64,000 nucleotides of DNA. Source: Clostridiaceae bacterium 14S0207 (GTDB lineage Bacteria; Bacillota; Clostridia; Clostridiales; Clostridiaceae). Of this stretch, positions 34,767-45,501 are shown one piece after another. Below the pieces are notes generated by a model. The model was given only the letters and a program-made list of their open reading frames with translations, was not told where the DNA came from and made no database searches. The stretch covers positions 2,728,001 through 2,792,000 of the forward strand of contig CP026600.1 in assembly GCA_003288255.1 (NCBI GenBank), written 5' to 3'. Each line of letters begins with the position of its first letter. The stretch's first letter is position 1. The position numbers were made by a program, and so were the translations under genes.

Positions 34767-37700
34767 TTAAACTATAGTTAAAAACTCTTTAAAAAGTTCA
34801 ATAAGCCTTTCTAAAAGATTTTCTTTCTTTATATTTTTTAAATTATAGTATAAGACTGGCTCATCACCTAATTTAACCGCTAGCTCTCCCCTATAATCAG
34901 ATAAAATCTTCTTAATTAATTCCCTACTTAATTTTTCCTTATTTATAAATTTAATATCTAATTTTTCTTTTACTTCTTTTATTTCTACTATTCCTAATTC
35001 ATTTGCAATACTCTTTAAATATGCTATATTAATGAGATTTCTCACTGAAGGTGGTATATCTGAGAACCTATCTTCTATTTCATCTTCAATTTCAACTAAT
35101 TCTTCATCTGAAGATATAGATGCAATTTTTTTGTATACTTCTATCTTCTGAGTCTCATCTTTTATATATCCACTTGGTATATATGCATCAATCTTAATTT
35201 CAATTGTTGTTTCAAATGCTTCCTCTTCTATATCTCCTCTTATTTTAGCTATTGTTTCTTCTAGCATCCTACAATATAGATCATATCCTACAGAAGACAT
35301 ATGTCCATGTTGAGAAGAACCCATCATATTTCCCGCTCCTCTGATCTCTAAATCTCTCATAGCGATCTTAAAACCTGAACCAAGCTCTGTAAATTCTTTT
35401 ATTGCCTTTAATCTTTTTTCTGCAACCTCTGTTAGTACTTTATCTTTCATATAAGTAAAATATGCATATGCTATCCTATTAGAACGTCCTACTCTTCCTC
35501 TTAATTGATAAAGTTGAGATAATCCCATTTTATCTGAATCATATATAATCATAGTATTAGCATTTTGTATGTCTATACCTGTTTCTATAATAGTTGTACA
35601 TAATAAAATATCATATTTTCTTTCCATAAAGTCAATCATTACATTCTCTAATTCTCTTTCAGTCATTTGACCATGTGCTATAGCAATTCTTGCCTCTGGT
35701 ATAAGATTAGATAGATATACACTCATATCTCTTATAGTTTCTACTCTATTATATACAAAAAATACCTGTCCATTACGTGCTATCTCTCTCATAATAGCAT
35801 CTCTTATTAATTGTTCATTAAATTCTACAACATAAGTTTGAATCGGATATCTTTCTTCTGGTGGTGTTTCAATTACACTTATATCTCTAACCCCTGTTAA
35901 AGACATATGCAATGTTCTCGGTATCGGAGTCGCAGATAGGGTTAAAACATCTACGCTTTTCTTTAAGTCTTTAATTTTTTCTTTATGCTTTACTCCAAAT
36001 CTTTGTTCTTCATCAACAATTAGAAGTCCTAAATCTTTAAATACTACATCTTTTTGTAATAATCTATGCGTTCCTATTATTACATCTAAATTTCCTTCTT
36101 TTAATGCTTGTAATGATTTCCTTTGTTCTGCTGCAGTTCTAAATCTACATACCATATCAATATTTACAGGGAAACTTGAAAATCTTTTAATAAAATTATT
36201 ATAATGTTGTTTTGCTAATATTGTTGTAGGAACCAGCACGGCAACCTGTTTTCCATCCATAACTGCCTTAAATGCTGCCCTTAATGCTACCTCAGTTTTT
36301 CCGTATCCTACATCTCCACAAAGCAATCTATCCATGGTCTTTTTAGACTCCATGTCCCCTTTTATCTCTTCTATTGCTGTTAATTGATCTGGAGTCTCCT
36401 GAAATGGAAATTCATCTTCAAATTGCTTCTGCCATACAGTATCCTTTGTATACTGATGACCTTTTAGTATGCTTCTAGCCGCATAAAGCTTAACTAGATC
36501 TTCTGCAATATCTTCTATAGACTTTTTAACTTTTCTTTTAGTTTTACTCCATTCTGCACTACTTAACTTTGATATCTTTGGAGTTTTTCCTTCAGAACCA
36601 ATATACTTTTGAACTAAATCCAATTGGTCAACAGGTACATATAGAAGATCATTTCCACCATAAGAAACTTGTAAGTAATCTTTCTTATGTCCACCTACTT
36701 CTAGTTGTTTTATTCCCTTATATACACCAATACCATGATTTACATGAACTACATAATCTCCTAATTTTAATTCTGTAAAACTTTTTATCTTAGCTACACC
36801 TTTTTGATTGGTTTTATGTTTTGCTTTTCTCTTAGATTCTCCAAAAACTCCTTTATCTGAAATAACACAAAGCTTTAATTCTGGATATTCATAACTTCTT
36901 AACTGACTTCCATATGTTACTACAACTTCTCCATAAGCAATTTCATCTACAATATCCTTATAAACACTTTCTACACCTTTATCTCTCAAAGTTTGAATTA
37001 ATCTTTCACCTCTACTTTTGGTACCAGAAAGCAGTAAGATTTTATATCCTAACTTTTTCTTTTCCTTTATTCCCTCTATTAGTAGATCTAACTGACCATG
37101 ATATTCATTTAAAGTTATTTCAGAAAAAGATACTATAGATTCAGGCTTGAATTCTTTTAATGTCTTGGTAATACCACTTATAGTTAATAATTCTCTAGAA
37201 AGAATATATTCTTTTAAAATTTCCTTACTTATAATCAGCTCACCTTGTTTAGGAAGAAGATTACCTCTATTTAAGAAATTATCAAAATTTTCATTAAACT
37301 CCATGTAAATACTATCAAGCTTACCTGAACACCTTTGTGGGTCATCCATTACTATAAATACATCCTTAAAGTATTCAAAGAATGTAGAAGTCTTTTCATA
37401 AAAATAAGGAATATAACTATCTATAGTTTCAAATGTCCATTTCTCTTTTAAAGCTTCTAGGTTAGTGTTTATTATACTTAATATTTTTTCTGCTTCTTCA
37501 TACTTATTATTTTTGTTAAATTTTTCTACGGTTGTTTCTAATTGTGTTTTAATATTATTATATCCATTTTCCAGATTTTTCTTGTACAATATAATTTCTT
37601 TGGCTGGAAAAATCTCAATAGTAAAACACTTGTCTATACTTCTTTGAGTTTGTGCACTAAAATTTCTAATTGAATCAATTTCATCATCAAAAAGCTCTAT

Positions 37701-38279
37701 TCTATAAGGCATATTTGCAATAGGAGGATATATATCTATAATTCCTCCTCTTATGGAAAATTGTCCTTTTTGTTCCACCGTAAGTGTTCTTTCATATCCG
37801 CTCTGAACTAATCTCTCGCTTAATTTTTTTGTATCTACTGTATCTCCCACAGATAATTTAAAAATATTTTCTTTAAACATTTCTAAAGGAGTATAAACAG
37901 CCACTAATGCATCCACAGTAGTAATTACTATCTTTTTTTCTTCTCGTAACATTTCTCTAATAACTTTTAATCGTTCCCATCTCAAGTCGCCAGAAATGGC
38001 ATCTATGTTATAAAACACTAGTTCCCTAGTAGGCAAATAATATACATTTGGAAGAAAAAAGTTTAAATCCTCATATAAATTTCTTGCTTCAATATCATTA
38101 TGAGTTACAATTAAAATAGACTTATTAACTGTGTTGTATATAGCATTTGTTAAATAAGCTTTTGACGATTCAGATATACCATAAACCCCTATTGGATAAC
38201 TTTTTTCTGTCATATTTTTTTTAATTTCAGAAAATCGTTCATTTTCCAATAAGGGCTTCATTAATCCTTTAAGCCTCAT
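34767..38279 (-). CDS. mfd: Transcription-repair coupling factor Mfd
   Basis: 1170 residues. A UvrB-homology N-terminal part; RNA-polymerase-interacting CarD-like domain (KLGDYVVHVNHGIGVYKGI, about 495-560); helicase motor with Walker A LLCGDVGYGKTEVAL, DEEQ box (LLIVDEEQRFG), SATPIPRTL motif III and QLRGRVGRSNR motif VI; and the TRCF C-terminal domain. It removes RNA polymerase stalled at lesions and recruits UvrA. Length is standard. It follows pth by 43 nt (conserved pth-mfd pair). Confidence 0.97.
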   Translation of the reverse strand: MRLKGLMKPLLENERFSEIKKNMTEKSYPIGVYGISESSKAYLTNAIYNTVNKSILIVTHNDIEARNLYEDLNFFLPNVYYLPTRELVFYNIDAISGDLRWERLKVIREMLREEKKIVITTVDALVAVYTPLEMFKENIFKLSVGDTVDTKKLSERLVQSGYERTLTVEQKGQFSIRGGIIDIYPPIANMPYRIELFDDEIDSIRNFSAQTQRSIDKCFTIEIFPAKEIILYKKNLENGYNNIKTQLETTVEKFNKNNKYEEAEKILSIINTNLEALKEKWTFETIDSYIPYFYEKTSTFFEYFKDVFIVMDDPQRCSGKLDSIYMEFNENFDNFLNRGNLLPKQGELIISKEILKEYILSRELLTISGITKTLKEFKPESIVSFSEITLNEYHGQLDLLIEGIKEKKKLGYKILLLSGTKSRGERLIQTLRDKGVESVYKDIVDEIAYGEVVVTYGSQLRSYEYPELKLCVISDKGVFGESKRKAKHKTNQKGVAKIKSFTELKLGDYVVHVNHGIGVYKGIKQLEVGGHKKDYLQVSYGGNDLLYVPVDQLDLVQKYIGSEGKTPKISKLSSAEWSKTKRKVKKSIEDIAEDLVKLYAARSILKGHQYTKDTVWQKQFEDEFPFQETPDQLTAIEEIKGDMESKKTMDRLLCGDVGYGKTEVALRAAFKAVMDGKQVAVLVPTTILAKQHYNNFIKRFSSFPVNIDMVCRFRTAAEQRKSLQALKEGNLDVIIGTHRLLQKDVVFKDLGLLIVDEEQRFGVKHKEKIKDLKKSVDVLTLSATPIPRTLHMSLTGVRDISVIETPPEERYPIQTYVVEFNEQLIRDAIMREIARNGQVFFVYNRVETIRDMSVYLSNLIPEARIAIAHGQMTERELENVMIDFMERKYDILLCTTIIETGIDIQNANTMIIYDSDKMGLSQLYQLRGRVGRSNRIAYAYFTYMKDKVLTEVAEKRLKAIKEFTELGSGFKIAMRDLEIRGAGNMMGSSQHGHMSSVGYDLYCRMLEETIAKIRGDIEEEAFETTIEIKIDAYIPSGYIKDETQKIEVYKKIASISSDEELVEIEDEIEDRFSDIPPSVRNLINIAYLKSIANELGIVEIKEVKEKLDIKFINKEKLSRELIKKILSDYRGELAVKLGDEPVLYYNLKNIKKENLLERLIELFKEFLTIV

Positions 38280-38322
38280 TATATAACACCTCTTATTTTA
38301 AACTTATAACATATTAACGCTC

Positions 38323-38892
38323 TTATTCATCAACAGAAAATCCATTAAATTTATTCATGGTTTCCGTTACTCCTGACTTAATTATCATCTCTACAATTTG
38401 AGGGCATATTTTTAAAACTTCTTCTACTTTTGCTCTCTCCTCTTTTCCAAACTTACCCAAAACATGCGCAACTAAATCATTTTTAGGTTGACCAACTCCT
38501 ATTTTTATCCTTAGGAAATCTTGTGTACCTAATTTCTTTATTATATCCTTGATTCCATTATGTCCTCCTGCACTTCCTTTAGCTCTAACTCTAACTTTTC
38601 CTTCATTTAAGCTAATATCATCATATAACACTATAACTTTCTCTGTAGGAATATCATAATAATCAACCACTGCTTGCACACTATCTCCACTCAAATTCAT
38701 ATATGTAGAAGGTTTTAATAATATAATTTTTTCACATCCTATCCTTATTTCTCCATAGGTTCCTTTAAATTTTACCCTATCAATATTAATTTTATACTCT
38801 TCCGCTAACACATCTATTGCATCAAATCCGGCATTGTGTCTTGTATTTTTATATTCGTCACCTATATTGCCTAATCCTACTACTAAATACAT
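38323..38892 (-). CDS. pth: Peptidyl-tRNA hydrolase
   Basis: 189 residues; releases tRNAs from drop-off peptidyl-tRNA (spoVC in B. subtilis). The catalytic His is in NTRHNAGFDAID (about residue 20); KPSTYMNLSG and the GSAGGHNGIKDII and RIKIGVGQP motifs are all present. A good GGAGG-like site (AGGAGGAAATT) precedes the ATG. Probable operon with mfd. Confidence 0.96.
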   Translation of the reverse strand: MYLVVGLGNIGDEYKNTRHNAGFDAIDVLAEEYKINIDRVKFKGTYGEIRIGCEKIILLKPSTYMNLSGDSVQAVVDYYDIPTEKVIVLYDDISLNEGKVRVRAKGSAGGHNGIKDIIKKLGTQDFLRIKIGVGQPKNDLVAHVLGKFGKEERAKVEEVLKICPQIVEMIIKSGVTETMNKFNGFSVDE

Positions 38893-38965
38893 AATTTCCT
38901 CCTATTTCAAACCATTATTCACTACAGTACCTATATTAAGGTTTTAATCCATCTTAATATCAAAA

Positions 38966-38999
38966 ATAATTAGCATGCAATTATTGCATGCTAATTATT
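38966..38999 (-). terminator. Terminator after the HtrA-like gene
   Basis: Perfect stem AATAATTAGCATGCAAT / ATTGCATGCTAATTATT with T-rich exit; ends the two-component operon. Confidence 0.88.
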
Positions 39000-39025
39000 A
39001 ATTTTAAATTATTTTTATAATTACT

Positions 39026-40192
39026 TCAACTACCTACACTTATATCACTGTAAATAATCTCTCCATTTCTCCATATCCTTAAAACTAACTTACTATCTTT
39101 CTTATTATAAATACTAATAAGTTCCCCTAAATCATCCATATTTCTTACTGTAATATTATTTACACCAGTTATAATATCTGTAGGTCTAATATTTTCTTTT
39201 TCACTTATACTATGTTGTAAAACCTTTCGGATATATACTCCTTCTACACCTTCATAACCAGTCGGTATAGCATTTTTACCAACAATACCTAAAGACTTTA
39301 TTGCATTAAACTTCGAATTCAATATATTATTCACAACTTCTTCAATTTCATAAGGGTGCAACGCATTATAACTACAATCCTTTAATGCACTATTATCCTG
39401 TCCTTGAAAATTTATACCTAATACTTTTCCATCTTCATCGCAGATAATTGTTCCACCTTTGAGGTTCTTATTATTAGATATACCTGTCTGAATAAAATTA
39501 ACTAAAAATTTTTTATTACCTTTAATATTTAAATTGCTAAATAATCTTTTTTCTATAGATAACATATTTCCTAAAAAGTTTCCCTTATGCTGTTCATCAC
39601 CTTCTAAAATTATAATGTTCCCAGCTAGAGTACACTTCTCAATATTTCTAAAACTTATAGTCTTCAAATTCTCCTTATTTATCTTAATAACAGCTATTCC
39701 AGTTAGACTATCTTCCCCAATAAATTCTCCTTTAATTCGTTGTCCATTACTTAAACTAACCAAGATATTATTTTTATCTGGAAGATCATTGGCCCTTGTA
39801 ATTATATATCCGTTTGATTTTAAAATTAACCCCAATTCCTTCACATTTTTACTTTCTATAATAACAGACTTATCTAACATAGAATTAAAAAATTTATCAT
39901 AGTTAGAGTTATACTTACTTACCATACTAGCATCAGGTGAAAATTTATATTTCATTGATTTTTGTCCTAAGCTTTCACTTCTTATTTCTCTAATGTTAGT
40001 ATTATAATCTACGTGAGTTTTAAAATACGATATAATTAAAATACTTGAAGAAACGGTAAGAGTAATAATAATTGTAACATTACTAAAATATTTTATACAT
40101 TTATTAGTGTTACTTTTTCTAAATTCTATATTTTGCTTTCTCACTTCTTTTATTTTAGCTTTTTTTAGATTTAAGCCTGTTTTTAACCGCAT
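39026..40192 (-). CDS. HtrA-like trypsin-fold/PDZ membrane protein lacking the catalytic triad
   Basis: 388 residues: short basic cytoplasmic tail, one transmembrane helix (about 39-57), a trypsin-like domain (about 105-290) and a C-terminal PDZ domain (about 295-385: GVYIRKVLQHSISEKENIRPTDIITGVNNI). Compared with the HtrA pattern TNAHV / DLAVLK / GNSGGP, the three catalytic positions read TRAND (His to Asn135), TGIAVIK (Asp to Gly165) and LKGGT (Ser to Lys245). It is thus predicted to be a pseudoprotease. It starts 36 nt after the histidine kinase and shares its operon, recalling the walRK-htrC and HtrA stress loci, so a sensory or scaffolding role in envelope stress is plausible (inference). 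Confidence 0.82.
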   Translation of the reverse strand: MRLKTGLNLKKAKIKEVRKQNIEFRKSNTNKCIKYFSNVTIIITLTVSSSILIISYFKTHVDYNTNIREIRSESLGQKSMKYKFSPDASMVSKYNSNYDKFFNSMLDKSVIIESKNVKELGLILKSNGYIITRANDLPDKNNILVSLSNGQRIKGEFIGEDSLTGIAVIKINKENLKTISFRNIEKCTLAGNIIILEGDEQHKGNFLGNMLSIEKRLFSNLNIKGNKKFLVNFIQTGISNNKNLKGGTIICDEDGKVLGINFQGQDNSALKDCSYNALHPYEIEEVVNNILNSKFNAIKSLGIVGKNAIPTGYEGVEGVYIRKVLQHSISEKENIRPTDIITGVNNITVRNMDDLGELISIYNKKDSKLVLRIWRNGEIIYSDISVGS

Positions 40193-40228
40193 TCTACCAC
40201 TTCCTGTTTAGATTATGTATTAACAAAT

Positions 40229-41644
40229 TTATTTAGATTTATCTAATGTGAATGTAAAACAAACTCCCTTATCTTCGTTTTCCACCCATATCTCTTGATC
40301 CAATTGTGATAATATTTCTCTAACTATAGAAAGCCCTAGACCTGTGCTCATTTTAGATGTTCTTGATTTATCTCTCTTATAAAATCTTTCCCATAATTTT
40401 TTTAGTTCTTCATCAGGTATCGGCTTAGAATCATTATACACAGAAATAATAGCTTGTTTAGATTTAGACTTAGCATTTATCTTAATTTCAGCATCTTGTT
40501 CAGAATATTTTATAGCATTATCAAGTAAGTTAGTTAGTACCTGTATAATTCTATCTTTATCTGCTCGTACCATTAATTTATCACTATCAAAATATACATC
40601 TACAGTTAAGTTTTTTTCTTTTATTCTTGTTTCAAACTTTAGTACAGTTATTCTGATAATCTCATTTATATCAATATCTTCTATTATAAGTTTAAACTTA
40701 CCATCTTGTAATGCTGATATATCTAAGAGTTCATTAACCAACCTAGTTAATCTTTGAATTTCCTCATGGGCTAATTTTAAATAATAGGTTTCTTTTTCTT
40801 TTGGAATAACACCATCTATTATTCCTCCTATAAATCCTTTAATTGAAGTAATAGGGGATCTTATTTCATGAGACACATTAGAAATAAATTGTCTTCTATT
40901 GTCTTCTATTTTCTCCAAAAAATCTGCCATATAATTAAATGAACTAGCAAGTTCTCCTATCTCATCGTTAGTTCTTATTGTTACCCTTTTATCTACTTCT
41001 CCCTTAGAGATTTTTCTAGCAACATCATTTATTTCTCCCAAAGGAGTTAAAATAATTCTTTGTGAAAATGCATATATTACAAAACAAGATATAATAATGG
41101 CAAAAACTGCGGATATCCATATTATCTCATAAAATCTATTTAAAGGATCAGTAATTTGATTCATAGGAGTATTCATAACTATGGCTCCTAAAAATTTTCT
41201 ATCATGAGTAATTACTGGAATTTCAATACTATGAACTAAGGTTTCATACACCTCTCCATAGCTACTTTTTTTATCTAAAATTTTATTATGTTTCAAATCT
41301 TTTACATCATTTATAAATAACTGAGTTCCTATTAATTTTTTATGAGAATATTCCGAAACAGAATATATATATCCCCAACTATCAACAAGCCAAATATCTG
41401 CATTTAAATAGTTTCCTACAAAGTGTAAAGTTTCCTCTACGGCTTCTGGAGTTATATCATTTCTTATATACCTTACAGCTAGCTGACTTAGTATAGGTGC
41501 TTGGCTTTCTAATTGTTTCGTTCTTTGTTCAAAATAATAATTTTCAAACCAAAATGATAGAAACGCAGCTAAAATCACAAAACTTAATGAAATTATTAAT
41601 GTATAAGTAGCTAACATCTTAGTGAAAAGACCCTTTTTTCTCAT
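40229..41644 (-). CDS. Sensor histidine kinase
   Basis: 471 residues. Transmembrane helices at about 8-32 and 173-195 flank an extracellular sensor domain of about 135 residues; HAMP (about 196-250), HisKA with phospho-accepting His259 (NVSHEIRSPITS), and HATPase with N box NLLDNAIKYS and G box GLGLSIVREI. Overall a PhoR/WalK-like architecture without PAS. Its start codon directly follows the response-regulator stop, so the two genes are coupled. Confidence 0.93.
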   Translation of the reverse strand: MRKKGLFTKMLATYTLIISLSFVILAAFLSFWFENYYFEQRTKQLESQAPILSQLAVRYIRNDITPEAVEETLHFVGNYLNADIWLVDSWGYIYSVSEYSHKKLIGTQLFINDVKDLKHNKILDKKSSYGEVYETLVHSIEIPVITHDRKFLGAIVMNTPMNQITDPLNRFYEIIWISAVFAIIISCFVIYAFSQRIILTPLGEINDVARKISKGEVDKRVTIRTNDEIGELASSFNYMADFLEKIEDNRRQFISNVSHEIRSPITSIKGFIGGIIDGVIPKEKETYYLKLAHEEIQRLTRLVNELLDISALQDGKFKLIIEDIDINEIIRITVLKFETRIKEKNLTVDVYFDSDKLMVRADKDRIIQVLTNLLDNAIKYSEQDAEIKINAKSKSKQAIISVYNDSKPIPDEELKKLWERFYKRDKSRTSKMSTGLGLSIVREILSQLDQEIWVENEDKGVCFTFTLDKSK

Positions 41645-42331
41645 CTATTTCACCTCAAACTTATATCCAACACCCCAAACAGTTTCAATTTGCCAACTTC
41701 CCGCTCCTTGAAGTTTTTCTCTTAATCTTTTTATATGAACATCGACAGTTCTTGAATCCCCTGGATAATCATACCCCCAAACTTCACATAAAAGTTGTTC
41801 TCTTGTAAATACTTTATTTTTATTTAGGGCTAAGAAATATAAAAGTTCAAACTCCTTAGGCGGCATCTTAAGTTCTGTACCTTTATATATAACATTATAA
41901 GAATTTATATCTATAACTAAATCTTCAAAAGATAATACTTCTTTATTTACACCTTCAACATTATATCTTCTTAAAACAGCTTTAATTCTAGCTATAAGTT
42001 CTTTAGGTTCAAATGGCTTAACCATATAATCATCAGCACCTAATTCTAAACCTAATACCTTATCAAAGGTTTCTCCTTTAGCTGTTAAAAGTATTACTGG
42101 TGTCTCACTATCTTTTCTTATAGTTTTTAAAACGTCTATACCATCAACATATGGTAACATTATATCTAATACCATTAAATCTGGCTTATATGAACCAAAT
42201 TTCTCTATAGCATCCTTTCCATTATGAACTACAGCTGTTTCATATCCTGAATTTTCTAAATACATTTTTATAACTTCGCATATATTTTCATCATCATCTA
42301 CAATTAAAATTCTTGCTATTGCTCCTTCCAC
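41645..42331 (-). CDS. OmpR/PhoB-family response regulator
   Basis: 228 residues. Receiver domain with acidic pocket VDDDEN, phosphorylation site Asp56 (MVLDIMLP) and Lys in TAKGE; C-terminal winged helix (ELKMPPKEFELLYFLALNKNKVFTREQLL, DVHIKRLREKL). It begins with GTG, placed 7-9 nt after GGGAGGG. First gene of an operon with the histidine kinase and the HtrA-like pseudoprotease. The regulon cannot be told from sequence. Confidence 0.94.
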   Translation of the reverse strand: MEGAIARILIVDDDENICEVIKMYLENSGYETAVVHNGKDAIEKFGSYKPDLMVLDIMLPYVDGIDVLKTIRKDSETPVILLTAKGETFDKVLGLELGADDYMVKPFEPKELIARIKAVLRRYNVEGVNKEVLSFEDLVIDINSYNVIYKGTELKMPPKEFELLYFLALNKNKVFTREQLLCEVWGYDYPGDSRTVDVHIKRLREKLQGAGSWQIETVWGVGYKFEVK

Positions 42332-42472
42332 ATTAATACCCTCCCTTTATATTTATATTTATAATTTATCATATTTAAGTTTTTATTTTTTCAGTTTTAC
42401 TTAAATGTTACAAAATATTTACCATGTACAATAATATTTTTTCCTAATTAATTGATTATATGTAAAAATAAA

Positions 42473-42503
42473 AACATGTTATAGTTATACTACAACATGT
42501 TCT
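42473..42503 (-). terminator. Terminator after prs
   Basis: Stem AACATGTTGTAGTATAACTATAACATGTT region with TTTTTATTTTT exit on the minus strand. Confidence 0.8.
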
Positions 42504-42518
42504 TATTTAAAATGAAAA

Positions 42519-43478
42519 TTAATCTTCAAATAATGTACTTATAGAAACATCATCATGAATTCTACCTATAGCATCCGCAAATATTGGTGCTACTGGTAAT
42601 ATCTTAAACTTAGAAATTCTTTTTTCTTCTGGTAAATCAATTGTATGTAACATAACAACTTCTTTTATAACTGAATTTTCAAGTCTTTCTATAGCTGGTC
42701 CTGATAATACGCCATGACTACAGCAAGCATATACATCTTTTGCACCCATTTTTTTAAGTGCAGCTGCACCGTTTGTTATTGTACCTGCAGTATCTATCAT
42801 ATCATCTATCATAATACATACTTTGTCTTTAACTTCCCCAATTATATTCATAACTTCTGATACATTAGCCTTTGGTCTTCGCTTATCAATGATCGCTATT
42901 GGTGCGTGTAACTTGTCAGCAAATTTTCTTGATCTTGCAACACTACCTAAGTCTGGTGAAACTACAACTACATCATCTCTATCTTTAAAACCATTTTCTA
43001 TGAAATAATTTGCAAGAATTGGGCATCCCATTAAATTATCTACTGGTATATTAAAGTATCCTTGAATTTGTGCTGCATGTAAATCCATAGTCAATACTCT
43101 ATCAATACCTGATGCTGTTAAAATATCTGCAACTAATTTAGCTGTAATTGGATCTCTTGATTTTGCCTTTCTGTCTTGTCTAGCGTAACCATAGTATGGT
43201 ATTACTGCTGTTATCCTACCAGCAGATGCTCTTTTTAATGCGTCAACCATTATTAATAGCTCCATTAAATTATCATTTACTGGAGCATTTGTTGATTGAA
43301 TAACAAATACGTCAGTACCTCTAACAGTCTCATTAATGTTTACTGAAATTTCCCCATCACTGAAAGTAGTTACTCCTGAATGTCCTAAAGATATTCCAAG
43401 TCTATCAGCAATATCTTGTGCTAATCTTTTGTTTGCGTTTCCTGTGAAGATTTTAATATTTTTCCCATTAAACTGCAT
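42519..43478 (-). CDS. prs: Ribose-phosphate pyrophosphokinase
   Basis: 319 residues; makes PRPP from ribose 5-phosphate and ATP, feeding purine, pyrimidine, His and NAD synthesis. N-terminal [21 protein letters not shown]-binding [20 protein letters not shown], metal site [12 protein letters not shown], and PRPP loop [13 protein letters not shown] are intact. It lies 19 nt after glmU (the conserved gcaD-prs pair). Confidence 0.97.
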   Translation of the reverse strand: MQFNGKNIKIFTGNANKRLAQDIADRLGISLGHSGVTTFSDGEISVNINETVRGTDVFVIQSTNAPVNDNLMELLIMVDALKRASAGRITAVIPYYGYARQDRKAKSRDPITAKLVADILTASGIDRVLTMDLHAAQIQGYFNIPVDNLMGCPILANYFIENGFKDRDDVVVVSPDLGSVARSRKFADKLHAPIAIIDKRRPKANVSEVMNIIGEVKDKVCIMIDDMIDTAGTITNGAAALKKMGAKDVYACCSHGVLSGPAIERLENSVIKEVVMLHTIDLPEEKRISKFKILPVAPIFADAIGRIHDDVSISTLFED

Positions 43479-43497
43479 TATGTAGACCTCCTAAAAA

Positions 43498-44868
43498 TTA
43501 TTTCTTTAGCCCCTTTTTTTCTACCCAATCAGCTATGTTAGTTTGTCTTGACCTTGCAACTGCTAATGCTCCTTCTGGAACTTCCTTAGTAATTGTAGAT
43601 CCCGCTGCTATATATGAGTTTTCTTTAAGCTCAACAGGTGATACTAAATTAGCATTACATCCAACAAATACGTGGTTTCCTATAATTGTCTTATGTTTTT
43701 CTTTTCCGTCATAATTTACTACTACTGTTCCGCAACCAAAATTGCAACCAGAACCCACTTCGGCATCTCCTATATATGTTAAATGTGATACCTTAGTATT
43801 ATCTCCTATTGTGGACTTTTTGATCTCAACAAAATCACCAATTCTGGCATTTTTACCAATGTTACTATCAGGTCTAATATATGCAAAAGGTCCAACCGTA
43901 GTATTTTGGCCAATATAACTTTCCAATATTACAGAACTTTGAATAGTAACCCCTGCTTCAACAACACTATCTTTAATTCTTGAGTTAGGATATAACATAC
44001 ATCCTTCCTTTATAATAGTTTTTCCCTCTAGTACATTGCCAGGATATATAATTGTATCTGATCCAATTTCTACATCTGTTCCAATATAAGTAGTACTTGG
44101 ATCAATTATTGTTACCCCATTTTTCATATGTTTTTTATTAATTCTTTTTCTTAAAATTGCTTCTGCCATACTTAATTCCACTCTGGAATTAACAGCAGTT
44201 GTTTCTTCTACTGGAACTTCAAAAGCTCCTATTTTAAATTTTTTATTTTTAAATATTTCAATTATATCTGTTAAATAATATTCATTTTGTGCATTATTAT
44301 TAGATAATTTATTTAAATTATCTAATAAAGCCTCTATATCAAAACAATACATTCCTGAATTAACTTCTTTAACTTTAGCTTCTTCTTTTGTGCAATCCTT
44401 AAATTCAACTATCTTTTCCACTTCAGATTTTTCGTTTCTTATTATTCTTCCATATTTAGATGGATTTTCTAGTACTGAAGTTATTATGGTAGCTTTATAT
44501 TCTCCATCTTCATGGAATTTAAATAATTTTTCTACCATTTCTTCGGTAATTAATAAACCATCACCTACAAATATTGCAACAGTTCCTTTTTTACCCGTTA
44601 AAAATTCATTACAACACATTACTGCATGCCCAGTACCTAACTGTTCTTCTTGAAGTGAATAAGTAACATTTCTGCTTTTTGTACTTTCCTTAACTTGTTC
44701 TGCACCATAACCTATAACTAAGTTTATGTTTTCAATTCCTGTAGACTTTATTGTATCTATAACAAGATTAATCATCTCTTTACCGCAAGCTTTATGTAAT
44801 ACCTTTGGTAGTTTTGATTTCATTCTTGTACCTTTACCTGCAGCTAGGATAATAGCACATTTATCCAA
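43498..44868 (-). CDS. glmU: Bifunctional GlmU: N-acetylglucosamine-1-phosphate uridyltransferase / glucosamine-1-phosphate acetyltransferase
   Basis: Makes UDP-GlcNAc. N-terminal nucleotidyltransferase [19 protein letters not shown] with the uridyl site (GTGHAV, VGDGLLI), and C-terminal left-handed beta-helix of hexapeptide repeats with the acetyltransferase [10 protein letters not shown]. The start is TTG at 44868 giving 456 residues, the usual family length; GAGGTG lies 6 nt upstream. A longer ATG frame from 44955 adds 29 hydrophobic residues not seen in the family and would put the ribosome-binding site inside the gene. Confidence 0.95.
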   Translation of the reverse strand: MDKCAIILAAGKGTRMKSKLPKVLHKACGKEMINLVIDTIKSTGIENINLVIGYGAEQVKESTKSRNVTYSLQEEQLGTGHAVMCCNEFLTGKKGTVAIFVGDGLLITEEMVEKLFKFHEDGEYKATIITSVLENPSKYGRIIRNEKSEVEKIVEFKDCTKEEAKVKEVNSGMYCFDIEALLDNLNKLSNNNAQNEYYLTDIIEIFKNKKFKIGAFEVPVEETTAVNSRVELSMAEAILRKRINKKHMKNGVTIIDPSTTYIGTDVEIGSDTIIYPGNVLEGKTIIKEGCMLYPNSRIKDSVVEAGVTIQSSVILESYIGQNTTVGPFAYIRPDSNIGKNARIGDFVEIKKSTIGDNTKVSHLTYIGDAEVGSGCNFGCGTVVVNYDGKEKHKTIIGNHVFVGCNANLVSPVELKENSYIAAGSTITKEVPEGALAVARSRQTNIADWVEKKGLKK

Positions 44869-45018
44869 ATTCAACACCTCGTATATATTTATTTTCAAAT
44901 ATAAAATTCCCTTTATAATTATATTTGAAAAGATTAAGTTTTTCAACCTTATCAAGATTTTTTTCAGTAAGTTACATTTTTTTTAAAATTATCATCTTAT
45001 TTGAAAACTTACAAAAAT

Positions 45019-45046
45019 AAAAAGGAGCCTAATGAACTCCTTTTAT
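45019..45046 (-). terminator. Terminator after spoVG
   Basis: Stem AAAAGGAGTTC / GGCTCCTTTTT with TATTTTT exit, 18 nt after the spoVG stop. Confidence 0.8.
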
Positions 45047-45064
45047 TAAAACTACAAATTTTTA

Positions 45065-45367
45065 TTATTCTCCTATTTCCTCTGATAAAGTGTTTTCATC
45101 TGCACTTATTTGGCTTTTCACTCTTTCGTATTCTGACAAAATTGCATCCTGTATCTTTTGTCTTGTATCAGTATTTATAGGATGAGTTATATCTTTAAAC
45201 TCTCCATTTGGTGTTTTTCTGCTAGGCATAGCGATGAAAAGTCCATTTTTACCTTCTATAACCTTAATATCATGTACTACAAACTCTCCATCAAATGTAA
45301 CTGAAACTATTGCCTTCATCTTGCTATCAGTAGAAATCTTTCTTATTCTTACGTCTGTAATTTGCAT
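45065..45367 (-). CDS. spoVG: Septation regulator / RNA-binding protein SpoVG
   Basis: 100 residues, beginning [11 protein letters not shown] with the family motif [42 protein letters not shown]. SpoVG affects asymmetric septation and spore cortex formation and binds nucleic acid. AACTGTTTTGGAGGTGCACCT precedes the ATG (strong site). It is preceded by a sigma-H promoter, as spoVG is in B. subtilis, and followed by glmU. Confidence 0.97.
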   Translation of the reverse strand: MQITDVRIRKISTDSKMKAIVSVTFDGEFVVHDIKVIEGKNGLFIAMPSRKTPNGEFKDITHPINTDTRQKIQDAILSEYERVKSQISADENTLSEEIGE

Positions 45368-45399
45368 AGGTGCACCTCCAAAACAGTTACTTTATATAA

Positions 45400-45428
45400 T
45401 AATTCTCCATGATTCACAGAATTCCTTC
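45400..45428 (-). promoter_or_regulatory. Sigma-H promoter of spoVG
   Basis: -35 GAAGGAATT (45420-45428) and -10 GGAGAATTA (45400-45408) separated by 11 bp fit the sigma-H pattern RnAGGAwWW ... RnnGAATwW. spoVG is the textbook sigma-H target in B. subtilis. Confidence 0.75.
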
Positions 45429-45501
45429 TTAATTTTTAAAAAATTCTCAATCTTTTTTAATATTGACATTTTTTTTACCAATATTAAATAAAATTTCACT
45501 T

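Noticed and set aside
44869-44955. N-terminal extension of glmU
   Set aside because: The ribosome-binding site GAGGTG lies at 44875-44880 inside it, and the TTG at 44868 gives the normal 456-residue length.
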